Notes: generated by a model from the sequence alone, not told the origin. DNA of 22,450 bases from Actinomycetes bacterium (GCA_021811865.1 JAKAQB010000061.1:1-22450); one strand, 5' to 3'; counted from the first letter of the stretch, positions 1 to 7,172 are shown. Translations and numbers: made by a program.

Positions 1-2
1 CC

Positions 3-203
3 GTGCGAGAGCTTACGAACAAGCCCCCCACACCCTGGACACGGGGCATACGCTTGGGCGACCTGCCCGAGGTCCGCGTCGACGAGGCTAGTGCCATCGC
101 CGCCATCCTTTCGGGGAAACAGAGCGCGTCGAGCGCGCTGAGGACCGCCCAGGCCCAAGGCGACAAGGTGCTCGCCGAGTTCGCCGCGACGTATGGCGGC
201 TGA
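3..203 (+). CDS. ABC transporter extracellular sugar-binding protein, C-terminal fragment (5' end outside window)
   Basis: Only the last 66 or so codons are present; the reading frame is open from the window edge, so the apparent GTG at position 3 is probably an internal codon. The tail, with a helix rich in Ala and Gln (ALRTAQAQGDKVLAEF), resembles the C-terminal helix of family 1 solute-binding proteins such as UgpB, where repeated AL..A...G..IL patterns are usual. The gene runs straight into two binding-protein-dependent permease genes, the usual order for carbohydrate importers (binding protein, permease, permease). The stop at 201-203 lies inside the next gene, so the two are probably translationally coupled. 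Substrate cannot be read from this fragment. The family call rests more on gene order than on sequence. Confidence 0.6.
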   Translation: MRELTNKPPTPWTRGIRLGDLPEVRVDEASAIAAILSGKQSASSALRTAQAQGDKVLAEFAATYGG

Positions 204-1191
204 AGCACCCGCACCACCAGAACCGCCTGTCACCCTGTCCGAGGGTGCCGTCGCCCCAGGGCGTCGGCACCCTGGCAGGGCCAAGTCGGGCAGCCCTATG
301 CGCGGCAGGGCGAGTGGCGCGATATTCCACGGCACGCTTCTCCCCTACGCGTTAGTCGTACCCCAACTCGTGATCGTCGCCATCTTCTTCCTTTGGCCAA
401 CGGTTCGCGCGTTCTACGAGTCGTTCCAGGTGACCAACGCGTTCGGCACGGGCGCGCGATTCAGCGGCTTTGCCAACTTCATCAACGCCTTCAATGTTTC
501 GGATGAGGTGGGCACCATCAAAGTGACCGTCATCTTGGCCTGTGTCACCACGGTACTGGCAATGGGGATCGGTCTGCTTCTCGCCGTGAAGGTGGACCAG
601 CTGGGCCGGCTGCGCCTCTTGTACCGAACGTTGTTCATCTGGACCTACGCTGTCCCGACCGCGATCGCGGGGGCCCTGTGGTTGTTCCTCTTCGAGCCTG
701 GCCTCGGGGCGGGGGCGAGGGTACTGGTCGACTTGGGAATGCAGTGGAACTTCGCCGAGAACGGCCTACAGGCAATGGCGCTCCTGGTGGCGGTTATAGT
801 CTGGCAGCAGGCGGCATACAACTTCTTGTTCTATTCAGCGGCGCTGCAGATGATCCCTCGGGACGTCCTCGAAGCGGCCAGCATAGACGGTGCCGGCAAG
901 CTCGCGCGGTTCTGGAAAGTCGTGTTCCCGCTCCTGTCCCCCATGACGTTCTACCTGCTGGTGATGAACGTGCTCTACGCGTTCTTCTCGAGCTTTGCGC
1001 TTATCGACGTAATCACCCAGGGCGGGCCGGGCAATGCCACGACGACGGTTGTGTACCAGGTGTACCGAGACGCCTTCCAAAACGGCAACACGGGCTTGGG
1101 GGGCGCAGAGACGATATTCCTGCTGTTGATTGCCGCGGCCCTCACGGCGGTGCAGTTCCGCTACCTCAATAAGAAGGTGTTCTACCGATGA
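193..1191 (+). CDS. Carbohydrate ABC transporter permease, UgpA/MalF-type
   Basis: A 332-residue inner-membrane permease. After a Pro/Gly-rich N-terminus come about six hydrophobic segments, beginning with LLPYALVVPQLVIVAIFFLWP. The cytoplasmic EAA loop that docks on the ATPase is clear near residues 227-250 (EAASIDGAGKLARFWKVVFP, with the conserved Ala-Ala and Gly seven residues on). The stretch FALIDVITQGGPGNAT near residue 270 is typical of UgpA-like proteins. The ATG at 193 overlaps the preceding stop by 11 bp and suggests coupling; an ATG at 298 would give a protein closer to the normal family N-terminus and is a real alternative start. It overlaps the next permease by four bases. It should form a heterodimer with that permease. 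Substrate (a sugar, or glycerol 3-phosphate) is not determined. Confidence 0.9.
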   Translation: MAAEAPAPPEPPVTLSEGAVAPGRRHPGRAKSGSPMRGRASGAIFHGTLLPYALVVPQLVIVAIFFLWPTVRAFYESFQVTNAFGTGARFSGFANFINAFNVSDEVGTIKVTVILACVTTVLAMGIGLLLAVKVDQLGRLRLLYRTLFIWTYAVPTAIAGALWLFLFEPGLGAGARVLVDLGMQWNFAENGLQAMALLVAVIVWQQAAYNFLFYSAALQMIPRDVLEAASIDGAGKLARFWKVVFPLLSPMTFYLLVMNVLYAFFSSFALIDVITQGGPGNATTTVVYQVYRDAFQNGNTGLGGAETIFLLLIAAALTAVQFRYLNKKVFYR

Positions 1192-2030
1192 GAGAGGGAA
1201 AGCTGAGGCCGGCGCTCCGCCACGGGTTCCTTATTTTCGCGGCCGCTATCTTCGCGCTCCCGTTGTACCTGGCGTTCGTGGCGGCGACGCACCCGGCGAG
1301 GGACCTGTTAACAGGCGTTCCACTCGTACCCGGTGGGGAGTTCGGGGCCAACATGTGGCAGGTGCTAACGCGCGGCCTTCCCAGCTCGGCACCGGTGACC
1401 ACGCTCATGGTCAACTCCGCGGTCATGGCCCTTGGTATATCGATCGGTAAGCTGGTGCTTTCTATCCCTGCAGCCTTTGCAGTAGCGTTCTTCCGTTTCC
1501 GGGGCCGAATGCTCGCGTTTTGGCTGATATTCATAACCTTGATGCTCCCGCTCCAGGTGATCTTCTTTCCTACGTACGAGGTAACGGCTCAGTTCGGCCT
1601 GTTGAACAGCTACGGGGGGCTGATCCTGCCCTTGGTGGCATCAGCGACGGCGACGTTCCTCTTCCGGCAGTTTTTCATGAGCTTCCCCGTCGAACTGGCT
1701 GACGCCGCGCGCATTGACGGAAGCGGCCCGCTGCGGTTCTTGTGGAGCGTAGTTCTGCCGTTGTCGCGAACGAATGTCGCCGCCATCTTCGTGCTGGAGT
1801 TCGTGTACGGCTGGAACCAATACTTATGGCCGCTTGTCGTGACAACTAGCCAGCACAACGCTACGGTTGTCATGGGCATCCAGGAGATGATCTCGTCTGC
1901 CGAGGCTTTCGCCATCCCTCAGTGGAACTTGGTGATGGCGGTGGCGCTGCTGGCATTGGTGCCTCCGGTGCTGGTGGTTCTCGTCATGCAGCGATGGTTC
2001 GTGAAGGGCCTCATGTCGGGCACAAGCTGA
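1188..2030 (+). CDS. Carbohydrate ABC transporter permease, UgpE/MalG-type
   Basis: A 280-residue permease starting with ATG inside the stop of the preceding gene (ATGA overlap). It has about six transmembrane helices, an EAA loop at about residues 170-195 (ADAARIDGSGPLRFLWSVVLP), and the segment FVYGWNQYLWPLVVT, a signature of the UgpE/MalG group. It is the partner half-pore for the upstream permease. The next gene is convergent on the opposite strand, so no ATP-binding subunit follows. The ATPase must lie upstream of the window or be supplied by a shared multi-transporter ATPase such as MsiK, which is common in actinobacteria. That last point is inference. Confidence 0.9.
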   Translation: MREGKLRPALRHGFLIFAAAIFALPLYLAFVAATHPARDLLTGVPLVPGGEFGANMWQVLTRGLPSSAPVTTLMVNSAVMALGISIGKLVLSIPAAFAVAFFRFRGRMLAFWLIFITLMLPLQVIFFPTYEVTAQFGLLNSYGGLILPLVASATATFLFRQFFMSFPVELADAARIDGSGPLRFLWSVVLPLSRTNVAAIFVLEFVYGWNQYLWPLVVTTSQHNATVVMGIQEMISSAEAFAIPQWNLVMAVALLALVPPVLVVLVMQRWFVKGLMSGTS

Positions 2031-2124
2031 AGGCAGCGTGCCGAGCCGGTGCTGCCGGCGGACGGGCCGCGGAGGAGGCCGAGAACGGTCCGACGAGGAG
2101 ACAACGGGTAGGGGTTCGCGGCCG

Positions 2125-2745
2125 TCAGCCGATCACCACCTCGCCGGTCATGTAGCCCGGCGCCGCCATCGCCCCGGCCGAGCCGTTCTTGCCCGAGCCG
2201 CACGGTGCGTAGCACTGCCAGGTGAAGCTGCCCGACTTGGTCGTGGTGAAGCTCGCCGTCACGACCGCCGGGGTGACGCCCCCCGACTTCGCGTCCTTGG
2301 CCGCGGGGATGACCATGTTGAGCCCGATGCCCGGGACCGTGAAGGTGTGGGCGACGTCGGCGTTCGCGACGCTCGAGACCGTCTTGCCGTCGACGGTCTC
2401 CGTACCACCCTTGGTGCCCGAGACCTTGTCGTAGAACTCGAGGTTCTTCGGGAGCGGGGCGGACCCGTCGTCGAAGGAGGTGATCGTGAGCACCACCTTG
2501 GCGTTCGCCGGAAGCTCGATCTGCCTGCTGTCGACGAACGCGGGCCAGTCCGGGTGGCCGGCGATGCCGCCGGTGACGACCACGAGGCTCTCCGCGATCG
2601 TCGGCAGGCTCGCTCGGTGGTGCTCCTTCGCCGGGGTCGTGGCGGCTGCCGCGCCGGCGGTCGTGGCGATCAGGCCGGCGACCGACGCCGCGCTCAAGAG
2701 GGCCCTTGCCGACACCGCCTTCTTGCTCGTTCTCGTCCTGCCCAT
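2125..2745 (-). CDS. Secreted cupredoxin-like protein with CuA-like Cx3C loop (paralogue 3)
   Basis: 206 residues. A twin-basic start and a hydrophobic stretch (about residues 11-35, ending in Ala-rich sequence) look like a Sec signal peptide. The mature part is a cupredoxin-type beta fold: a GHPDWP motif at 63-68, a ligand-type His at 133 (VAHTF), and a C-terminal metal loop with C178 and C182 (WQCYAPCG), then M193 and M199. The Cx3C spacing is that of CuA sites of cytochrome oxidase subunit II, but the second His is absent; the equivalent position in the lipoprotein paralogue (H179) is Ser189 here. It is clearly homologous to the protein at 5746-6375 throughout. GCAGGAGGCAACG lies just before the ATG, a strong ribosome-binding site. 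It is the last gene of the operon. Electron transfer or copper handling outside the membrane is inferred; the partner is unknown. Confidence 0.75.
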   Translation of the reverse strand: MGRTRTSKKAVSARALLSAASVAGLIATTAGAAAATTPAKEHHRASLPTIAESLVVVTGGIAGHPDWPAFVDSRQIELPANAKVVLTITSFDDGSAPLPKNLEFYDKVSGTKGGTETVDGKTVSSVANADVAHTFTVPGIGLNMVIPAAKDAKSGGVTPAVVTASFTTTKSGSFTWQCYAPCGSGKNGSAGAMAAPGYMTGEVVIG

Positions 2746-2842
2746 CGTTGCCTCCTGCGAATAGCTCAGTCCTGGAACACCGCCCTGGCTCGCTGCGAGC
2801 GTGCAGCGTGCAGCTCAGCGATGTCTTTCACCTCCTTGCCGC

Positions 2843-3316
2843 TTAGCGCCTCCTTGCTGGCCTGCGGTCGGTGCTGTGAGCCAGGCGCAGGTGCACTCGC
2901 ACCACGGCCGCGACCAAGATGACCCAGAGGACGATCACGATCCCGACCAGGACGCCGACCACCCACTGCCCGAGGACCCCGTCAGCGCGGCGCGCCTCGC
3001 TGAGACGAGCCACGAGCCCATTGCCAGCCCGGGCCCGTGAGTGGACCGATGTTGCGCCCTCGGTCGGGACGACGGTCTGCGCGCGGCCAGCCGTTTCGAC
3101 GCGCTCTCCAAGTCTCGAGGCGGCGGTTCGTCGTTGCTCGATCGCGCCCTCGCTGCGCGCGCGAGCAGCGACCGGGGCCGTCGCCGGTCTTGTCTGGACG
3201 GCCATCGCAGGCGCCGGGATTCCCAACAAGACGGCCGCGAGACCCGCGGCGGCAACCCCTCGGGCGAGCCATCTGGTTCCTGTCCGTCGAAGACGCCGCG
3301 GCTCAGCCACGCTCAT
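2843..3316 (-). CDS. Small membrane protein of unknown function, signal peptide plus C-terminal transmembrane helix
   Basis: 157 residues, not recognised as any family. After an Arg-rich start there is a hydrophobic segment ending in PAPAMA, a good signal-peptidase site near residue 40. A long Ala/Arg/Glu-rich hydrophilic middle follows, then one strong transmembrane helix near residues 117-140 (WVVGVLVGIVIVLWVILVAA) and a short basic tail. Expected topology: most of the protein outside, anchored at its C-terminus. The ATG overlaps the end of the NrfD-like gene by 14 bp (a GTG three bases upstream is also possible), so it is co-translated with the membrane subunit. It may be a structural or assembly subunit, comparable in position to the small ActD/ActF-type membrane subunits of Alternative Complex III, but no sequence similarity was recognised. 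Choice of frame rests on the signal-peptide and helix pattern. Confidence 0.6.
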   Translation of the reverse strand: MSVAEPRRLRRTGTRWLARGVAAAGLAAVLLGIPAPAMAVQTRPATAPVAARARSEGAIEQRRTAASRLGERVETAGRAQTVVPTEGATSVHSRARAGNGLVARLSEARRADGVLGQWVVGVLVGIVIVLWVILVAAVVRVHLRLAHSTDRRPARRR

Positions 3317-4772
3317 CACCCCCTACTGGCTCCTCGTAGTCAGCGGCAGTCACCACGATCTCGGCTTCTGCCACCGCCTCTGCTTCTGCGACGGCTTCGG
3401 CGCTGTCAGCTGAGAGCTCCTCCATCTCGGCGATCGGCAGGATCGGCACGAGGCGAAACACGACGAGCAGCAGGAGCGGAATGGCCGCCGCCATCGCCAC
3501 GGTGATCGAGATCGACACCCAGGTGAAGTGGTAACTCCCCCAGTCGAGCCCGAGCGCACCTGTCGGACCGAACGGCGAGCGCACCAGGGGCTCGGTGGCA
3601 GGTGGGATGACGATGACGAGGCGTTTCACCCACATGGCGGCAAGGACGAGCGCCGACGCCGTAACGACACCCGTCGCGGTGCGGGTACGCCGGAACATCA
3701 GGATGAGGATCGGCACGAGTCCACCGGCGACCACGTAGAACCAGAAGGGCAGCCAATAGCGCCCGAGGACCGTCTGGTAGACCCACGCCGCCTCACCGGT
3801 GGTGTTGGAGTAGCCGTCGATCAGGTACTCGGTGAACGTGAGGTACAGGTAGGTGGCCCCCATGGCGATCATCACAAAGCCGAGGCGCACAAGGTGACGG
3901 CGTTCGATGAAAGCCTCGAGATGGAAGAGCCGCCGGGCGGCGGCCACCACCACGATCACGAGCGCAACTCCCGAGTACAGCGCGGCCACGACGAAGTACA
4001 CCGGCATGATCGTCTCCAAGTAGCCCGGGCGTGACGACGAGGCAAAGGCGAAGCTGAGCACCGAGTGCACCGAGACCGCCATAGGGATGACCATGATCGC
4101 GACGAGGCCGATCGCACCGGCAAGGAGGCGACGCTGGGAGAGACTGCCGCCATAGCCGCCGGCGAGCAGTCGGTAGCTTCGGTAGAGGAGCCTTCGTCCT
4201 GGAGAGGCGGCCAGCCGGGCGAGGCGCTCCGACCCGATCGCCAGGTCGGCCACGAGCGGGAGGTAGAAGAACACCACCGTGGCGACCAGGTAGGTCGAGA
4301 CGGCGAAGAAGTCCCAAAGTATGGGAGAGGAGAGGTTCCAGTACGGCGGCCAGATGAGCTCCCATATCTTCCACGAGCTCCCCAAGTGTGGGACGATGAA
4401 GAGCATCCCGACCGGCAAGGTGACGAGCGCGGTCGCCTCGGCGATGCGGGTGAGCGGCGCTCGCCACTCGGTCTTGGTGAGCCGCAGGATGGCCGAGACG
4501 ACCGCCCCGCCGTAGCTCACGCCGATGAAGGTGACGAGGTTCGCCTCGTAGATCGCCCAGAACGCCTGGTTGTTGTAGCCGGCCGCGCCGAGGCCGTCGC
4601 GAAGCTGCACGATCCAGGCAACGAAGCCCAGGGCCATGAGCGCGCTGAGGACGGCCACCACGGGCCAGAACCACCGCGGGCGCTCGAGCACCGGTCGCAT
4701 CGCCGCGGCCCGCACGGACTCGATCGCAGGCGGGGGACTGTCGATGCCCATCTCCTTGGCACGAGAGCTCAT
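3303..4772 (-). CDS. NrfD/PsrC family quinone-interacting membrane subunit, ActC-like
   Basis: 489 residues with ten predicted transmembrane helices, longer than eight- or nine-helix NrfD/PsrC proteins and close to ActC of Alternative Complex III (ACIII). ActC-like features are AFWAIYEANLVTFIGVSYGG, then AILRLTKTEWRAPLTRIAEA in helices 2-3, the VHSVLSFAF...PGYLETIMPVYFV block in helices 5-6, and the MWVKRLVIVIPP segment in helix 9. Family members bind and oxidise or reduce quinone at the outer face and pass electrons to an attached iron-sulfur subunit. The C-terminus is a 50-residue tail of Ala/Glu/Val repeats. The ATG at 4772 overlaps the upstream iron-sulfur gene by four bases (ATGA); a longer reading in the same frame would run through that gene and was discarded. 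Role inferred: quinol oxidation coupled to the NrfC-like protein and the cupredoxins. Confidence 0.9.
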   Translation of the reverse strand: MSSRAKEMGIDSPPPAIESVRAAAMRPVLERPRWFWPVVAVLSALMALGFVAWIVQLRDGLGAAGYNNQAFWAIYEANLVTFIGVSYGGAVVSAILRLTKTEWRAPLTRIAEATALVTLPVGMLFIVPHLGSSWKIWELIWPPYWNLSSPILWDFFAVSTYLVATVVFFYLPLVADLAIGSERLARLAASPGRRLLYRSYRLLAGGYGGSLSQRRLLAGAIGLVAIMVIPMAVSVHSVLSFAFASSSRPGYLETIMPVYFVVAALYSGVALVIVVVAAARRLFHLEAFIERRHLVRLGFVMIAMGATYLYLTFTEYLIDGYSNTTGEAAWVYQTVLGRYWLPFWFYVVAGGLVPILILMFRRTRTATGVVTASALVLAAMWVKRLVIVIPPATEPLVRSPFGPTGALGLDWGSYHFTWVSISITVAMAAAIPLLLLVVFRLVPILPIAEMEELSADSAEAVAEAEAVAEAEIVVTAADYEEPVGGDERG

Positions 4773-5662
4773 GAGGCCTCCTCGTCCGTGTCGAGGTCCT
4801 GTCCGGAGCCGGGGATGTACCACACCCGAGGGTGGGTCCCATAGGAGTCCTTGAAGCGCACGGCGTTGTTCTCTGTGAGGAGTTGAGAGAGCTTGACCTG
4901 CTTGCCGAGGCCGCTGACCGCGACATCGTTGACGAGGTCGCCCATGTAGATCACCCCCATCGGGCAAAAGCTGACGCACTCAGGAAGCCTTCCTGTTGGC
5001 AACATCGCTGCACAGAACACGCACTTGCCGACCGTGCCCTCGACCTGGGGCACCGGCCAGGCTGGCTCTTGAGGAACTGGCTGGCGGGGGGCCGGCACCG
5101 GGGCACCCCAGTTGAAGTATCGTGCCTGGTAGGGGCAGGCATTCATGCAGATGCGCGTGCCGACGCAGCGTTGCTGGTCGACGAGCACCAGGCCCTCCTC
5201 GGTGCGGAAGTTCGCCGAGACCGGGCATACGGGGACACAGGGTGGGTCCTCGCACATCATGCACGGCCGTGGCATGAAGTACTCCTCGCCCGAAGCCGAG
5301 CGCATCTTGAAGACCTGGATCCAGGCCTGGTCTTGGTGCAGGTAGTGGTAGCGCTCGCAGGAGGCGGTGCAGAGCTTGCAGCCATTGCAGTACCGAAGGT
5401 CGATCACCATCGCCCACTGATGGGCTGGCGGAGCGCTCGCGTGCCTTGCTGCTTTCGGCGCGGCCGGGCGGGTGGAAGGGGTGGCCAGGGCACTGCCAAT
5501 CGAACCTAGGGTCACCGCCCCGAGGCTTCCTGCTGCAGCGCTCAGGAACCGGCGTCGGGAAAGACCTTTGCCGGTCGTGGGGTCGCCCGCGACCTCTTGG
5601 CGGTCTGATGCCCGGCTCAGCCCCTTCTGGTCCTCCTTCTGCTCGTGCTCTTCAAAGCCCAT
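4769..5662 (-). CDS. Tat-exported NrfC/ActB-type ferredoxin subunit, four clusters (one probably 3Fe-4S)
   Basis: 297 residues. A twin-arginine signal, SRRRFLS at 35-41, followed by a hydrophobic stretch and ALA, indicates folded export. Four ferredoxin-type motifs follow: C92-C95-C98-C102, C134-C137-C142-C146, C166-(T169)-C172-C176 and C214-C217-C229-C233. In the third motif the expected second Cys is Thr169 (CVGTRICMNACP), so this site likely holds a 3Fe-4S cluster, comparable to the single 3Fe-4S cluster of ActB in ACIII and of NarH. Its normal role is to carry electrons between the NrfD-type quinone subunit and a periplasmic partner; no molybdopterin subunit is encoded here. GAGGAGTAGGAG lies upstream of the ATG. 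The stop overlaps the start of the NrfD-like gene, supporting a fixed 1:1 complex. Confidence 0.92.
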   Translation of the reverse strand: MGFEEHEQKEDQKGLSRASDRQEVAGDPTTGKGLSRRRFLSAAAGSLGAVTLGSIGSALATPSTRPAAPKAARHASAPPAHQWAMVIDLRYCNGCKLCTASCERYHYLHQDQAWIQVFKMRSASGEEYFMPRPCMMCEDPPCVPVCPVSANFRTEEGLVLVDQQRCVGTRICMNACPYQARYFNWGAPVPAPRQPVPQEPAWPVPQVEGTVGKCVFCAAMLPTGRLPECVSFCPMGVIYMGDLVNDVAVSGLGKQVKLSQLLTENNAVRFKDSYGTHPRVWYIPGSGQDLDTDEEAS

Positions 5663-5745
5663 CCGCTTGCGCTCCTACTCCTCGGCCTCTTGCGCCTCTC
5701 GGCTTCCAGCGGTTCGGCGGGCGTCGGCACCGATCCCAGTTGTGG

Positions 5746-6375
5746 TCAGGCAAGGACGTCCACCCGTCCTTCCATCCAGCCCGTCATCGACATCGCCCCT
5801 CCCATTGCGTTGGAGCCGGAGCCACAGGGGGCGTAGCACTGCCAGGTAAAGGAGCCGCTGCGCTGTGCGACGAAACGTGCGACCACGGTGACCGTGCCGC
5901 CGGTCGGCGAGGCGGGGATGGGGAGGTTGAGCCCGAGGCCGACGATGGTGAAGGTGTGGGCGATCTGTGTGTTCGGCACAGAGCGGACGGTCTTTCCATT
6001 CACTGTCTCAGTGCCCGAGACCGTTCCACTCACCTTGTCGAGCATGGTCTGCACGCCAGCAAGCGGTGCCGTGCCGTCGTCGTAGCTTGTGATCCGAAGC
6101 ACCACGGTCTGAGCTTCGTGCACCGTCCAGAACGCGTTGGTGTAGCGAGGCCAGCCCGGGTGGCCGTCCATCTTGCCGGTCTCGATCGTCATCGACTCGT
6201 CGACGGTCTCTCCACCGGCTGCGCGCGGATGGCTGCTCGGCGGCTTGACCGCCAGGCGCAAGCCTGTGGCGATCCCCGTGATCGCAAGAACTGACACCGC
6301 CAAACTGGCGAGGATGCCGGCCAGGGCGAGCACCACGAGCCCCGCTCCCTTCAACCGCCAGCTGTCTCGGCCCAT
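5746..6375 (-). CDS. Membrane-anchored cupredoxin-like protein with CuA-like Cx3C loop (paralogue 2)
   Basis: 209 residues. One N-terminal hydrophobic helix (about 11-35) without a clear cleavage site probably anchors the domain on the outer face. The domain matches the 2125-2745 protein throughout: GHPGWP at 71-76, the block around DKVSGT..GTETV.GKTV.SV, His140 (IAHTF), C180 and C184 (WQCYAPCG), M195 and M201. The second CuA-type His is missing; the position equivalent to H179 of the lipoprotein paralogue is Met191. Its ATG directly follows the TAG of the upstream cupredoxin gene with no gap, so the two are co-translated. The next gene in the operon begins 83 bp on. Likely a fixed electron carrier at the membrane; a copper chaperone role is possible instead. 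Confidence 0.78.
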   Translation of the reverse strand: MGRDSWRLKGAGLVVLALAGILASLAVSVLAITGIATGLRLAVKPPSSHPRAAGGETVDESMTIETGKMDGHPGWPRYTNAFWTVHEAQTVVLRITSYDDGTAPLAGVQTMLDKVSGTVSGTETVNGKTVRSVPNTQIAHTFTIVGLGLNLPIPASPTGGTVTVVARFVAQRSGSFTWQCYAPCGSGSNAMGGAMSMTGWMEGRVDVLA

Positions 6376-6951
6376 CTAGCCCACCACCGTCACATTGCCC
6401 TTCATGTAGCCGACGTGGCTCATGACCCAGGGACCGCACGGTACGTCGCAGTACCACTCATAACTGCCGGGCCCTGGGGCGTCGAAGCGGAAGGGCACCT
6501 TCGTCTCGGGGCCGATGGCGACGTTGAGGCCAAGGGCTGGTGACGTGAAGCTGTGGGGTTGCATGCTCTCGTTGTCCACAACCACCTCCACCTCGGTACG
6601 CGCCTTGACCGAGAACAGGTTCGAGGCCCCGACCTTGCCGTCCGGACCGACGTAGGCCGGCTCGCTTCCCTCGGGGGTCTTCACGTCCTCGATGCTCACG
6701 TGGACGACGACCGCTGGTGCACTCGAGCGCCCGCTCGCCGGGGTGGCGGGCCTCGACCACCAGGGGCGTCCGCCTGCGACGGTGGCACGCGGGACCTCTG
6801 GGGCCAGTGGTGGTCCCATCGAGGCCACCTTGGCATAGGGGGTGGTCCCGGTGCGCTCCGCGTTGGTGGTTGCGCCACCGCAGGCCGCCAACCCGAGGCC
6901 GGCGAGCACCACGACGCCGGCGAGGACGGCGTTGCGCGAGTCGGCCTTCAT
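6376..6951 (-). CDS. CuA-like cupredoxin lipoprotein (paralogue 1), first gene of the operon
   Basis: 191 residues. A lipoprotein signal ends in LAAC with lipid-attachment Cys24, followed by a Pro/Ala-rich linker of about 55 residues. The C-terminal cupredoxin domain has His133 (PHSF), then WYCDVPCGPWVMSHVGYM with C168, C172, H179 and M183. This gives a complete His-Cys-Cys-His-Met set as in CuA, but H179 lies seven residues and M183 eleven after the second Cys, where classical CuA has four and seven. The site is therefore related to, but not the same as, oxidase CuA. Weak GGAAG ribosome-binding site. It faces the two-component genes across a 221-bp divergent promoter region and leads the NrfC/NrfD operon. 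Likely the terminal electron-accepting copper protein; the metal centre type is inferred. Confidence 0.8.
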   Translation of the reverse strand: MKADSRNAVLAGVVVLAGLGLAACGGATTNAERTGTTPYAKVASMGPPLAPEVPRATVAGGRPWWSRPATPASGRSSAPAVVVHVSIEDVKTPEGSEPAYVGPDGKVGASNLFSVKARTEVEVVVDNESMQPHSFTSPALGLNVAIGPETKVPFRFDAPGPGSYEWYCDVPCGPWVMSHVGYMKGNVTVVG

Positions 6952-7172
6952 GTCCGTGCTTCCAATGTGTCCTCCATCCGGCCCGGTACGGCGTTCACTG
7001 TGATGGAAGTCAAAGGTTCGAGGTACCGGGTCAGCACAGGTCTCGCCACCCGTAATTTCCTTCCGGCCCTCCGTGAAACTACGGGCGGGCGGGCGGTGCT
7101 GCCTCGGTAGGCGGTGGCGGTGGCGCGGTCTATGGTGGGGCTACGTATGCTGGGGATGTCAATGGCTCGCCG
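6952..7172. promoter_or_regulatory. Divergent intergenic region with inverted-repeat candidate operator (7049-7059 / 7075-7085)
   Basis: The 221 bp between the cupredoxin/NrfCD operon and the two-component genes must hold both promoters. It contains an 11-bp inverted repeat, CCCGTAATTTC at 7049-7059 and GAAACTACGGG at 7075-7085, one mismatch, 15-bp spacer. This suits a dimeric regulator such as the adjacent LuxR-type response regulator. No convincing -35/-10 pair was assigned. Operator function is inferred. Confidence 0.5.

Noticed and set aside
2031..2124. Terminator between the ABC permease gene and the convergent cupredoxin gene
   Set aside because: Only a five-base stem (GCAGC/GCTGC) with a large loop was seen, without a T-tract.
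4773..4979. In-frame upstream extension of the NrfD-like gene to 4979
   Set aside because: It runs through the coding sequence of the iron-sulfur gene in another frame and its residues do not resemble the family. The ATGA overlap at 4769-4772 gives a natural start.
2125..6951. Classical Nrf nitrite reductase or a complete Alternative Complex III locus
   Set aside because: No multihaem cytochrome (no CxxCH), no ActA, ActD or ActE homologue and no molybdopterin subunit was found; only the NrfC- and NrfD-like parts are present.
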